Shown: piece after piece, positions 36,630 through 51,600 of the stretch | Position numbering within the stretch: position 1 is the first letter of the stretch | How the letters are laid out: every line of letters starts with the position of its first letter | From: Triops longicaudatus | Lineage: Eukaryota; Arthropoda; Branchiopoda; Notostraca; Triopsidae | Assembly: GCA_022885665.1 (NCBI GenBank) | Contig: JAGQDJ010000001.1 | Coordinates: 62,001 to 126,000 of the forward strand | DNA length: 64,000 nt | Reading direction: 5' to 3' | The notes under the pieces: model-generated | Told to the model about the DNA's origin: nothing | The model's database searches: none | Seen by the model: only the letters and a program-made list of their open reading frames with translations | Position numbers and translations under genes: made by a program

Positions 36630-39600
36630 ATGTTGGACTTCGTGAAGGTAATCCTGTTTGGCTTTTCACAACTAAGGGTTGTTAGCCTAGTTTTAGTTTC
36701 TCGAGCAACTAGTTTTTTGGGGTCATAGTCTAGTTCGTTGTCTCTTGCACATTGATTCATAGAAAACGATTCTTATTATGTAGTATAGAACATTTACTTT
36801 TTACTTATCAAACTAACTTCCATTGTAGTATATGCGTTTTAAGCCAAAGCCTGCCAATTAAAAAAAAAAACACAAACATGCATGAAAAATTAAAGTATTC
36901 ATAGAGTGGACTAAAATTTTCTTGGCCAGTAGGATTTGACTAATTAGGAAATTAAATAAACAGGACTGAAGAGGATAATAATACAAATAAACTTTGAAAG
37001 CCAATGCCTCTTCGCTGCAAAAAAAAAAAAATGGTTCTCGTGAGACTTTTACTTGGAGAAGATTCACATACCATACACATCGTAACGTATAACGTTGGAT
37101 AAACGTTACGTGAGCTAGAGAAATGTACAAGGACAACCAGCTGGGGAAAATGCTATCGTAGAATGAACCTCCAGGTTGCAAATAGTGTAGGACGAGATTG
37201 ATTTGAACACATGCAACGACAAAATTTGCGGCTAGTGATTAAAATTAGGTAATGCGGTTGGTAAGTTTTCGTGAAAATTTGCACTATGAATCAAAATCCG
37301 ATTTGCGGGTGAAAAATTGACGAAGCACTGATCGAAAATCTGTTAAACGCACAAAACTGGTGAGAATAAGAAAGGTTTCCTTGTACATGTCTAACACAGT
37401 CAATGACACTGTAAATATGTTTTGTACATACAAAGTTCCAGTAATAGGCTCTGGTCTACCGTGGTAGAGTAAAACAAATGAAAGGTTTTAAGCTCATACT
37501 TCAACCTTAAAATAGTTGAGTTTACCGCTGTAAATGGTCTATGCAACAGTTTTCTCACATAATTTACCTTTATTTTGTCTGAATCTTGAAACGTATAGTT
37601 TTTTAACATGTGGCTATTTTAAGATAATCCAATATGCTACCATCTCGTGTTTACGGTATTCACATTCGAAGCATACTAATAACATGCAACCTTGCGAATA
37701 AAGAGCTTTAACTGTTTGTAGAGTCAATTAATATTTTTTGCAAAAGTTGTCATTGCACTCCATAGCAGTAACAACTTTTGAACTTTTTCCTAAAATTTTT
37801 GTTACCATAAATATTTCATTTTTTTTTTTTTTGCTAGTGCGAGTTAGGAGTACATGGCCAGAGCGTTGAGACGTTTTATTGCCTTTTGAAATTTGAAATT
37901 TTCGGAATGAGGTTCGCATGGAACGAGATGCGCCGTATTGAGTATGAGCCAAAAAAGCCAGTACCACACAGTTTAGTGCATTGCTTTTATTTCCAAGTGA
38001 CATTCGTATGTAAGAATGTGCGGTCTTGCTCTTTCCTAATCGCACAAGAAATTCGGTCGAACGCATATACTATTAATAACGTAACCGCAAGCACTTTCTA
38101 TGCGTTTCTGGGAGTTCGATAATAGAAATATAATTTATATTGCGTGACGTCACGTGAAAGTATGCCTACTTTGGAGATCAATAAAAAGTGAATTAATGGT
38201 TATTTAGCCATTGGTTCCATATTCACGAATTGCAATTCTATTTTTAAGCGTAAAGTGCCTTTATTTCTTTATTTGACACAGTAAGACTTACATGTGAGTT
38301 AATTTACGCATCAACCACTGACAAGCTATCCTGTATTTAAGCATAAGTTTCTGTAACGTTTACACATTAAAACGCGTTAGGTTGCCGGAAGGTTTTACAT
38401 TTTCACCGTAAAGCTGACTAGTAAATCGCTTGATTTTTTTCGTTATTACTTCTTTAAATTAAGAGTTACCAGATAAGTAATCATATTCTGTTTTGTTTAT
38501 GTTGTGTTGATTAATGTTCGTTCCTTAGGGGGACCTCGTTTGGTTTGACCCGGGTGTGGGTTACGTCCTACCCGGGAAGGTCGTCGAATTCCTATCGGCA
38601 GCTCAAGTCGTCACTATTCAGTCAGTTATTGCCGGAAAGGTAAGCCTGAACTTTTTTCTTTTACGTAGCTTCAAGACATTTCTATAATTACAGCCGGGTA
38701 ATAAGAAGCAACTTAAATAATTTACATTTACTCTCTGCTCGTTTTTCTAACCCCTGTGAACGAGTTTGAGACTTATTAACGTTCTTTTAAATCAATCTAC
38801 GTGTCCCATTGTATAAATTCATTTTCAACAAGGTTTCACGAAGCAGTTTTAGTAATAAACATAATAAGCAAATAAACAATAAAAATAAACCGAATGAATT
38901 GGTACAAATTGCTATTTGATGCATTGCTTCGGGCCGGTGAGACTGACCTAAGAGACATCTAACAGTGTAAATTGCCATTTAAAGCGGCACGGGGTAGGAA
39001 CGTTCTGAGAGATGCCGAACGGTCACCGAGTCCTTGAAGCGTTACATAATTTGCAAAACCGTTATCACTGAGGCTGCAGGCGAGTCATTGTGGACTCGGA
39101 GGAAATTAGCGAGACATGCAGACACGCCAAACTGAAGTATGTAACTGAAGCTATTGGTTCCATTTCTCAAGCTTGACAGTGACGCATCAATATGAACCAT
39201 GTAATACGCATCAATGACCGTTTTGAAAACGTAACTTCGATTTTTGGGTTGAAATTTTCTGTTTACTCGTACCTACTTCCGCTAGCCTCGAGCTAAAGCC
39301 AGCCGACCAAGGAACACCCACTTTTTAGCTATTTAGGAAGGCAGGTTTGCACGTGTGAAGGCGGCTTTTAAAGGGTCGATCGGAAGAAACGGTTAACCTA
39401 CCAACCTACCTTATTCGTGCTGAAAGAGAGGAATGGCTGTATAGGGGTTAGCCATGGTTTGTGCCGGTTTAGGAGGGATGAGCTTTTGATCGGGCGAAGA
39501 GCTAACCAGAAGTTAAAGGACCGAAGAAGACCTGCTGCTCCTTTTCAGCCACATTCCACCTGTCCACTCCTCTTACACCTTGCCCACGGAATTACCTAGA

Positions 39601-42600
39601 GCGCACTCGAGCACGCACTGCCAGTCAGAAACCCGCCAGTTTCTAGGACAGGCACACGTCTTCCTTTTGCGGTACTTTTTTCTCCGGTTCTTGAGCTAAA
39701 CACTGCTTATCTTGATAACAGTGGCTACGTTAAGTTTACCGGTGCTTATGTGTGAGTTATAAAGGTGCTTTTGTGCGTCAAAAGTCATGAAATTTTCGGT
39801 GTTATATTTCTGCAGAATTATTACAGTGCAAGCCACTTAAATCAGGGAAACTGGCGTGATAAAGTCATTTTTCTTATCTTCGTTGTTTCCTTATGTTATT
39901 AAATCAAAGACCCAGAAGAAAGAGTAAAACATTTTATGTTGTAAAGAGTTTATAGACGAAAATTCGAGTTGGCCGGTTCAAGGAACGGGGTCGCGTTCAC
40001 GTGAATGGAGAAAGATAGCATTTGGATGAACTTGTAATGTGAGGGGAGATGTGCTGCAGCTAAATAAGCTTTCTCCGCTGGAGGCTGGGCAACCAACTTG
40101 TGCTTGTGAGTGGCATGAAAAAAATTCAAGAAGGCCATTTCCTCTTGCCAATCTCTTTTGGAGAATGTTGCGGTCGTTGACGGCCTGGTTTCCTAACAAT
40201 TGGTCGTGCCCTCGTATGGGAAGAAAAAGTCATTGTCTGCCAAGAGCTTGATTGAAAAAAAGAACCCAAAGTTCCCTTCATTATTGGAGCCAACAATGGA
40301 TTCTGATTCGCCTCCTAACTCTCCTTCGCGGGAATCAGACTCGAATTCTTTCTGTGAACATGAGAACAATTCCGTTATCATAGATTCGCCGATGGGTGGT
40401 ACAGAAGAGGCCCGTAAGCCACGGCGACGACCTTCTTTAAAAGATTTGTTTATACGGCCACTAATAAGGCGACGAAAAAGTACGAGTGTCAACCGCACTT
40501 CGTCGTCCCCATTACGGTCACCTGTTAGTGTCTTGACCTCGCCTGGGGACAGTCCCTACTCAGAGACGGGACCCGTTTCCAAGAAAAAGAACAAGAGTAG
40601 TAAGGAAGTGGGTTGCGGAAGCTGGTTGGAGAAAAAATCTCTGCAGAAATATGCCTCTGCAGAATCCCTGTCTTCGTCTAATTCGTCGCCTGCGAATGGG
40701 GTAACTAAAGGCAAAGAAGCGGCCAAAATAGCGGAGGACGTTTTTCACTGCGTCAAGTGTTTTGCCGAGTATACAGTCGCTATACCACCGGCGGGCGTTA
40801 CGTACACTAAACCTCCGCGATGGACGAATTTGTGCCCTAAATGCGAAGAAGTAACGAACTTTAGCAATGGAAATGGTAGGCAGGGTGATAAGGTGTCAGA
40901 TATTGATGCCATTGACATTGAGTTAGCGAATAACTTGGTTAAGCCCTTGCGTAGTGTGCCACGCTTGGCTGACTTGGTTTTGCCCGTCTTGAAACGCAAC
41001 GTAAGTTCACGATATGAAATAAGTAAATATGTGTTACGACCTCTTTGACTCTGGGACACTAAAATGCTTCTTATTATCAGGTTATATTTTGATTACTCAT
41101 GAGACATGTTTGTCGCGTCAGTTTGTGCATTACTTAATAGACATGTATTTTTTGTTTACAGCCTCAAGTTTTTACGTTGACGAATCTTACGAGCTTGAAA
41201 AAGCGGCAAGAGTTAGGCACCGATGGAGTCGAAGACATGATCAAACTCTCGTAAGCTTGAATTTAAAATTTTATTAGTAAAATGTTTACAAAATCACTGG
41301 AGCAATTCAAGTTTTTAACGGCAAAATGTAAGACTGCAACTTATTCCAAAAAATTCTTTACAGGGACTTGAATGAAGCGTCCTTATTGTGGAATTTGAAA
41401 GTCCGTTATGACAAGGAAATGATTTACGTAAGTTTCTTTCTCCACTTTTGAAATGTTGCATAACTTCGTGCTTTACGTTGAATACCCATTGAAATTTGTA
41501 CAATACTTAGTCATTCGATTTTATAAAGATGTATAGTTTTCATTATATTTATAGTTTTTATTTCATTTCTTCTTGTTTTCTTAGTTGTTACTTTTCATTT
41601 ACCACTAAATCTTTTGTTCATTATGCTATTCGCCCAGATTTTTCTACAAAAAACGTAGGAACTTTATTCAGTATTTATTTTACTCATCTTGTTTTGAACT
41701 GGTCCAGTTGAGCATTCAAACCCGATTCTTTGTAATAGAATAATGTTATAACGAATTCTGTGTAGAAATAGTAGAATTAATGTCAAGTCGAAAACGTCCG
41801 GGGTTCTGCAAATGTAATAAGCATTTTTTCTATTTTTTTTTTCACCAGTCTGATCATTGCAGCGGTATTTTACCGTATTGAAGTTTCCTAGTATTTCTGT
41901 CACTTTTTAAACTGCGGTGACCTTTCCATTTTTTTTTATTTTCTGTAGAATCAAAATTTACATATTTATTTTGTTTCATAGAGCATACTAGACAGGTTAT
42001 CCAGTTTATCGAGAAAAATTTCAGTTATAAAATTTCGTATTGGTGTCTACCATCACAACTATATTTGTTGGTTTAAGTAACTGATACAAAATTGCATATT
42101 TTTCAATTTGCCCTACTTTTCTCTGCTGCACTGAATATAACAAAATATTATGATTAGACGTATGTGGGGAGTATTTTGGTGGCCGTGAATCCGTACAAAA
42201 TGTTCGATGTGTACGGGATGGATATGGTGCAGAAATATGAGGGTCAGATATTGGGAACTTTACCCCCGTAAGTAGCACAAATTACCCGTGTATTCTTCCG
42301 TAATGCTTCAGTCGACTCCTTAAAGGCAGCAAAGAAAGGGGGGCTGTCGGTAAACTATGGGCTTGTTCTTCCTTCCCAGTAATTACGCACTTTCATGGGC
42401 GAATTCTTTTCCCGGTTATAAGCACGCTCCGCTTTTAAGAAACTCTGACCGGAACGTGACAATGGCTGCGGAAAGTCTCTACCATTTATCTTCTCTAGCT
42501 TTTCTCTAACGTCTTCTCTTCCGCTATACTACCTATTATCCTGTGCGTTATTTCCCGAAATTTTATTTGCTGACGATTAAATCAACTCCTTTTCGGTGTA

Positions 42601-45600
42601 GGCATTTATTTGCCATCGGTTCAGCAGCTTACCAACGCCTGACGACCATGCAGCAATCACAGGTGGTTATTATCAGCGGAGAATCAGGTTCAGGCAAGAC
42701 CGAATCCACCAAATTGGTGATGCAGTACTTGGCAGCTGTCAATTCTGCTCCGTCGAACCTAATTACAGAGCAGATTTTGGAAGCTGCACCTTTGCTTGAA
42801 GCCTTCGGCAATGCTAAAACGGTGCGAAATGATAATTCGTCCCGCTTCGGCAAATATTTGCAGATCCGCTTCAAAGAGTAAGAAAAATGTTACAGCTGAG
42901 AAACGTTTGGCTGACAGGCGTTGTGATATATCGCCTTTCTCGTTGCTAGTGGCGTGATCAGCGGAGCAAAAATTACGGAATATTTATTGGAAAAATCGAG
43001 AATCGTAACGCATTCTGCGGACGAGCGCAATTATCACGTCTTCTATGAGGTTTTGAAGGGTTTGAGGCCCGAAGAAAAGGAAAAGTATGGTTTAACTACG
43101 GCAGAAAACTACTTTTATCTCAACCAAGGCGGGAACGTTGAAATAAGCACGAAAGATGATGCGGATGACTTGCAGTCTTTGCTGTCGGCGATGCAAGTTG
43201 TGGGATTTACTCTCGAGGAACAAGACAATATCTTTCGCATATTATCAGCAGGTAAATTTCACCTCTCGTTTGGTGTTTTTATTATGTCTTTAATTTTGGT
43301 GTTCGTTTGTTAGTTTTGCATTTGGGAAACATATACTTCCACAGAAAGCAATTAAAGCACGGACAAGAAGGCGTTGAAGTCGGATCCGATGCTGAAGTAC
43401 GCTGGGTCAGCCATCTTTTGCAGATAGACCTAGAAGGCATTCTGAAATCACTCACGTGGAAAACTACCGTAATTTTTGTAGAATTCCATTAGACTAGTTT
43501 CATACTTAAAGTCGTGTTTTGTATGGGAATTTCACAGGAAGCCCGACGCGAACGGTTGTACACGCCTTTGAACATCGACGCGGCTTTGGATGCCCGAGAT
43601 GCGGTTGCTAAAGCCCTCTATTCAACTTTGTTTTCATGGTTGGTGAGCCGCATCAATGCTATAGTCAACAAAGGTCCAAAAAGTACAGCTATTTCCATTT
43701 TGGATATATTCGGCTTCGAAGATTTTCAAGTAAATCTATTTTTTCATCGTTTCAGCCGTGTCAAGAAAGTCGCTAACGTGTTTCTTTTATAGGAAAACAG
43801 TTTCGAGCAGCTGTGCATCAACTATGCCAACGAAAACTTGCAATTCTATTTTAACAAGCATATCTTCAAACTTGAGCAGCAAGAATACGCCAAAGAAAAA
43901 ATTGAATGGCAAACCATCGATTTTACGGTACTTATATAATTTTACTTTTGTCTATTAGTTATTATAAATACCTTAAAAGTAGCACAAAACGACAGAGACT
44001 GAAATAATTTTTTAAAAATTAAAAACTTGTAAAATAAAATGAAAAAATAAAGTGATATCATTAATAAGCTAGGTATTGCGTTTTAGGACAATATGCCAGT
44101 CATTCAACTGTTGGCCAAAAAACCGGTGGGAATTTTCCACTTGCTTGACGATGAGTCGAATTTTCCGAAAGCTACGGACGCGTCTTTAGTCGAAAAATGC
44201 CATTACAATCACGCCCTCAATGAGCTTTACTCCCGTCCTCGCATGTCCTCGCTAGAATTTGGAATCAAGCACTACGCTGGGCAAGTGTGGTACAATGTTG
44301 AAGGGTTTTTGGACAAAAACCGAGATACTTTACGCCCCGATGTACTTGACTTGCTCATTAGTAGTCAACGACCGGTAATAATGAGTTTGCATTTGTTATA
44401 AAATGAAATTTTCTACTTTGCTTCGAACCGACGTGTGTAGATGTTATCGCGCATGTTCCAAGACGTGAAACGCTCATTAGAATCTGGCAAAACACTACCA
44501 CGCGCGGATGGAAGGTTCGTGACCATGAAACCGCGAACTCCCACGGTGGCTGCAAGATTCCAAGACTCTTTGACCGCTTTGCTGGAATCCATGTCCAAGT
44601 AACTTTTTCCCTAAAAATTTAATTTTTCCCAAAAAAGACTTTCTATACTAAAATATCGTACAATTCTTTACTAGGAGCAATCCCTGGTTTGTGAGGTGCT
44701 TAAAGCCAAACCAGGAAAAAGCGCCCATGAAATTCGACATGCCCTTAATCTTAGAGCAACTGCGCTACTCTGGCATGCTGGAAACGATCCGTATTCGGAA
44801 ATTAGGCTTTCCTGTGCGACTGAAGTTTTCCCAATTTGCCGAACGCTACAAGTGCTTGGCAAAGAATCTTCCTTCACACGCGGTACCGCGTGATGTTATC
44901 CGTGCAGTTTTGGAGAAGCCAGAGTTCGCCGAGCAATATCAGATTGGCACTTCCAAAATCTTTCTTCGCGAAACGCTGGAACAGCACTTGGAAAAAGAAC
45001 GCTTAAACTTGCTGCGTAATGCGGCCGTCAAGATCCAGACAGCTGTTCGCAGCTATTTGGCACGAAGGAAATATCGGTCGATGCGAACTAATACGATTCG
45101 CATCCAGGCCGCTGTCCGTGGTTGGTTAGGACGCAGGAAGTACCAACGTGTACGGCGAGGTATTGTCAAAGCTCAAGCGCATGTACGCGGATCTCGTCAA
45201 CGACGCCGTTACAAAGAATTGAAGGTACGGCATAATAATCTATGTAGAATAAAAAAAAATAAAGGCATACAATTTTGATGGAAAATTGCGATTACCTAAA
45301 GGATCACACGTAGTTAAATTATTTTTCTATTATATTTAAAAAAAATCAGGAGGAAATGCAAAGACGAGCAGAAGCTGAACGGGTAGCGATGGAAAGGACG
45401 CAGCAAAAGGCGGCCAAAGAAGAACAAGAAAGAGTAGCGAAATACAATGCCGGATTTAATCACCTGGAAATTCCCGCGGAATTAGCCTTCATTTTCAGCA
45501 AACTCGACGGTAGGGTCTCAATCCTTAACAATTGCGGCTTGGCGTTTCTTTTCTCGTTTTGATGTTTGTTTGCATTTTTTCTTCTCTTTTCTCGTGTCGT

Positions 45601-48600
45601 GAGTGATTCTGTTGTGACGACTCGCATCTTTCATCGGATTGTGATTTGAGTTAATGAGTAGTTTCCGTCTGTCCTCGGTGTTTCAGAATGGCAGCAAATG
45701 CACACAGAGCGGAATGTGGTGAAGGTTGTTGGCAACGTCCCTTCTCGTGGTGATAAGTATCAGCTACCACCTGACATTGATTATCATCCGTTTTCCAAGT
45801 TTACGAACATCTACTTCAAGGTAAGATTCCTACAAATCTAGCATGGCGTGTATTTTGACCGCCCGATTCTTCTCTTGCAGTCGCATTTATGGGCCATGAA
45901 GAAAGAACCTATCCAAGCTCCGTTTCTTTCCAAGAGCAAAGATGTAGACGTCCAAGACTCGTTAGCTTTGTTTAAGCTTATTCTCCGCTTTATGAACGAC
46001 ACGAATTTGAGCGGGAAGAAAGAAATTGCTTTGGGAAATTATATAGTCAACAAGGTACCCATTGACTTCCCGTTAACGACATAATTACTGTTGCTTGTTA
46101 GCTAATTATGGAATTTTTTTGTAGGGATTGTTGAACGAGAAGCTAAGGGATGAAATTTTCTGCCAGTTGTGCAATCAGACGTGGAAGAATGATAATGAAT
46201 TTAGTTTAGAGAGAGGATGGTTTTTATTAGCCAACTGCTTATCTGCTTTCCCGCCATCAGCGAAGCTCTACAAATACTTGCTCAAATACGTCTCAGATTA
46301 TGGTTACAATGGCTATAAAGCGTTGTGCCAGCAGAAATTGTTGCAGTCAGCGCGCTTGCGAATTGAACCTGAACCGCCCCTAGCTCGATCGTACCCGCCT
46401 TCCATTCTAGAATGGAAAGCCAATCGTAAAAGGGTTAATATGGCCTTGGAAGCTACATTCTCTGACAGTAAGATTAATCGTTTCCATTCAAATCCTTCGA
46501 CATATAATTTTCCACTATTTCTCTGTTTGCTCTATTCTGTTTCCTATGGTTGACGCTCTTTCGTCTTCTAAGTCGTAAAATCAACCATTTTCCTTTATTT
46601 TCGTCGCTCAGTGTTTATCTCGATTTCCTTTTCTGTTAATTAAATTCTACCTTTCTGTTTCATTCACTTCGGTTACAAGCTTCCAGTTTATATTATTAAT
46701 TTCATTTTTGCTCCATTGCAGATGAGTCGCGTCACGCCGCGGTGGATTCCTGGTCCACGGCGGAAGATTTGGCTGCGCTGCTCCTGCAAGGACGTGGCAT
46801 TGAGGATTCCAAGGGGTGGAGCATTTCCATGAGCCATGGAGGCGCATTTTACGACCTCAACGGTCATGATTATGTCCTAGATGTTATTGCTGAGATGGAA
46901 ACTCCTCCTGCTTTTCCTGTTTGCAAGAGTTATTTTTTATTGGCTTCTTCCGATGATCGAAGCGGAAAGGTTTGATTTTTTTTTTCTTTTGATGAAAAAA
47001 ATTTCTGTTTTCTTTTTTGTAAGAGTTCGCATGAAAGATGACTTTTTTTATTTAGGGAACAACTTGTAATTTTTAAAAATGCAAATGTCATAATTGTAGG
47101 GTGGACATGTAAACGGCGATTCGAAAATGCCTCCACCTCCTCCTTCGCGAAATTCGGTGAGTAGATTTTTTGTATTTCAAAGTACTGGTGGCCGGTTGGG
47201 GCATGTGTGCTATTTAATGGGTGAATTTCTCTGTTCTTGACTAACAGCTAAGTACAATTGATCTTTTGCATGGTAATTTCAGCACACTTTGCTGACTTCT
47301 GTGGGGCCAGCGCCTCAGCGACCGACATCCGTGGGTGTGGCTAGTAATACCACGGCCCTTTCACGACACTCTGCTCTCAATGCTCGTTACTTTGACGACC
47401 AGGGGAAAAGCAAGAGTCTGGATAACTTGCTGGAACACGTGAGTGCATGCATGGGTTATGTCAAACAGATCGACGTATCTTTCTCCGTCGCAACATTCGC
47501 GATGTGTAGCACTTTGTGAGAGATCCATATTGTCGTACATTTGATCTGCTCACGAAGTATCAAAAGTCAATAGCTTGACGTTATTCAGCTCATTTTTTGA
47601 ATGCAACGAGGGAAAGATGAGTCGATTCATTACAAGCCCTGGTAGATGGTACGGCAAAACTAATTACTAGCCCGTCTCAAAGTATTAATGGTTCCAAGTC
47701 AGTCACAAACGTCGACTACCTCCGGTGCTATTTAGACGTAGTTACTTGAATTATATTTTTATTCTTCATTTTTTCATTCTTCGGCACCAACGCATTTAGT
47801 CCAATTTCTGTAAGAAAACGGAAATTCTACTAACGGTAATTTAACACTGCTAAAAACACGTAAGCCAGGGATCGGCAACCTTTTCCCCTTCACGGGCCAT
47901 TATAAGCCATGTGAGGTGACAGTGGGCCATATCTAGACGTGTAAAGTGAAGGCGGGCCGGATATGCCAATTGAAATACTTAATCGGGTATTACTTAAGGA
48001 AAAAATAAAGACGGATTGTTTACAAATTATCCCTTTTTAATTAACGTTACACAACTTGTAAAGAAATGAGACTTTTTATGCTCTTTTGTACCCCAAATTT
48101 ACCATTTTACGTGAAACGTGATTCTCTGTCCGAGTACCGTGGGCCGGGTAAATTGGCTACGCAGGCCGTCGGTTGCTTACCACTGACCTAAGCGCATTTC
48201 ATGAGAAAGTTGTCAATTCAAAGAGAAGTTGTTCGAAATACCAGGCTACCAGCGAACGCTGTCACATGTTCGTAAACATCTACAGAAAATTCTAACCTTC
48301 ACTTGATTTGTTAGGACCAAACACCGACCTCGTTAGCAGAATTGGGTTTATCAAAAAGTCGTTTGAATGACCGTTACCGTTCCATGGAGCGATTGTCCGA
48401 AAGCCAAAAAGCCGCTGATAACCACTTGATTCACAGTGAATTCAAGCGCCATTCAGGACGTGCGAGCTCCAAGGCGAACAACAACAATGGATCCAATGAA
48501 CGCTGGGAAGACTTTGGATTAAGTGGCCAAAGTGCGCTTAACAACAGGTATATCGTTTTTTATTCTATTGCGTCAAAAAGTCGGTAGCATCAGGTTTTTA

Positions 48601-51600
48601 ACCAAGTTTCTGGTATTAGGTATTTTGAAGAGGAGTCCGAAGACACGAGAAAGGATGCAGTCAGCGAAGACGAGTTCGAAGAAGCTATCAAAAGTCACAA
48701 TCACAAATTTGTCAAAGCCCAACACCCTACTAAAAAGCCAGCACCTGGAAGCCATTCTAGCCGTGCATACATCGATAAGTACCAGGACAACGTCAAATCT
48801 TCCGCCATGTCAGATACAAGCGAAACACCTTCTATCGGAAACTCTTTAGGTAAAAGAAAAATTAACTTAAATAAAAAAAATAATAAATGAATTACTCTAG
48901 AAAGTAAACTATAAGTGTAAGATATAAATAATTAACAAAAAGTATAAAATTCAACGGGATATAAAAATTAAAGCTCAATCATAAAAATTCGAGACAGCTT
49001 GCACGGGTACAAGACTCTTTTTAGTGACGAGTTTTTTGTATAGTATCGCATGTAAGACGTGTCCGAGTGCCCTCGCAATCTTCTGACGTGGACCAGTTCT
49101 TGGATGACCTTTTCATGCCCGTTTTGGATGGCAACATCGACGAACTCTCCGATGCCCGTTCTCTGGCTGCCTCCATCAAAGGAGGCGGTGCTAAGCGCAC
49201 TCCTAGTCCCGTCCTTCAGCCCCAATTGGACGCATACCATTTTAGCGAAACATGGCTCCGTTCAATTTCAACTGCTGCCCAATTCGAAGATTTAGAAAAC
49301 CCCTCACGCCTCCCTGCCTTAATCAAAGGTGGCGGACAAGGAGTCAACGGCGTTGACAGTCAGGTACAGACCAACTGGATTTTCCCCTAATTTTTCGTTA
49401 AAACGTTTCGTGTCTTTACAATCTACGTTGTTGCATTCCAGACCGCGCAGAAAAAGCAACCATCCGAAACGAGCTTTACTCCCATCCCGATGACGTCACC
49501 GTTGCCTATGTTGCCTAACATGGTTTCTCCTGCACCAATGATGCTGCCGGGATTGAATCCTTTAGGACCTATGCCATTGTACACGCCTCAGGGTAAGTTC
49601 CGAAACTACTTGTACATATCTGTCCTAAATTTTCGTAATAAATAATGAAAAGTAATGCAAGTAAAAAACAAAAAATAATACTTAAAAAAAATCATATTAA
49701 CTTCATATCCCTGCGTAGCGGGAACACCCGGCCATGCCAATTCACCTGCAAGTTCTTTCGCCATGGGCACACCTTTACCAACACCTACGGATTCTGCACC
49801 TTTGTCTCCTTTCATGCCTTATCCCTTTTCCATGCCACTCTTCAGCATGCAAGGTAAAGTACGCACAGACGAACCTAGTTATTCGCATGTTTTGGCGCAT
49901 GAGTGTCTCATGTACCTCGTTCCTTCTAGTACCTGTCATTTTACGCCTTTCAATCGTTTTTACTTCTCAAAAGCGCTTGCACCAAGCTGAAACACTTAAT
50001 ATGCTAACTAATTAGGTTTTCCAGTGCCTCCAGCCCAATTTTCCAACGTTCCCAATTCGCCTCTGCAGCGGCCGCAGAGCCCAGGCGCTGTTGATCCTGT
50101 AGCGTTGGCAGCGTTTCAGCAAAACTTGCAACGCGTCTTTCTCCAGTCGGCCGTAGCGCAGAATATGCAAATCCAGCAACAGCTGGTGGCGCAGAATCAG
50201 GCCTTGCAGCAACTGTTGCAGCAAACCGTAAGCTTTTTCGAACGTTCCTTGCCATTTTACCCTTCTCAGAATCATGACCTTCTCTTATCATTGTTTGCTC
50301 CCATTTTTGCATGGAAAAAAAGACCCGTATCCCTCCAACTGGCATGACAGTGCACGCGCCATTGCTTGTGACTCCTACCGTTGCTCCCATGAAGGTCAGA
50401 CCTGGCTAATCTTCATCAATATTTCCTTCTTTCGAATTCTTTCATTCGATACGTTACGCATCCTTTATGAGAAAAACAGTTAGAAAGTGTCAAAGAAATT
50501 AATTAACGCATAATTTGCATATTAGGCTGGTTTGAATGACTCGGATAATCACAGTGAGCTCGAAACCTCACGCGTTAGCTCCGGAGAGCCGGTTCCGCCA
50601 CCCGTGTTACCTAAATCAGCTGCGTTCCACGTCCAAGAATCGTCTCCGTTCGCGCTTGTTCATAGTCAGTCCTCTTCCCGCGTATCTCAGCAGCGTGAAA
50701 GTAGGAAAAGTAGCCAGAGCTCGTCATCTTCCGATTCGCTACAACAATTTTTCGGCCGAGATTCGCGCATACGGAGGATCTCTGTCGAATTAGCTACGCC
50801 CGTTAAAGTAAGCCACGCGTTATGCGCATGCTGTAGCTTTTTCTAAGCTTTCTTTACTATTCAAGAAGCTTAACTTTCTCTTCTGAATCTTTTTGTCCAT
50901 CAGGGTGCTCCACCTCCACCACCCATGCCACCCGAGCCGATTTACTTAGGTGACCCGACTGCTCCCCGTCCCTTTGTAGATCCCTACGGAAGAGCGAAAA
51001 CCGTTCGCATTGGGAAATGGCGCTGGCCTCCCCGCCAAGAAGACGCTGGACTCGCACCAGAATCGTTCTTGGAATTCAAATTCCAACGGCAGAATCAACG
51101 GCGTTCGTCAGTGAACTTACAAGCCAGCAGATCCACGGAAAATAACGAAGACGGATTCAGAAACCAGGAATGGGATGCATTCGAAGCCTCCGAGAGCTCC
51201 GACAATTCCCGAGATGTGAAAGAAAAGAGTCCAAGCAAAGAAATGCCCAGGTAAACAATTTTTCTGTCAGTGTTTGTTACTTATTTGTTCTCCTGTGATG
51301 TACTAATTGTTTAATTGCAAACGGTTAAAAAAGTCGGCCAGTCGGAAGTATTGGGAAACTGAAGCTGAGCAATGAAATGCGTGCCAAACTGGAAATGGTG
51401 ACGTCGAGTCATACGTCGCGATCCAAGTCGGAATCGCCGTCGCGGTTAGAAGAGCGCGAAAAACCTGAGAAGCGTGTTAAAAAGCTGGAAGATAATCGAA
51501 AACTTATGCTACAACAGCAATTAGGTATGAGGAAGCCAGTGTCCTGAACTTTCATTATGATTTCCCTTCCTTGGGAACTTCTGATTACGAGTTTTATATC

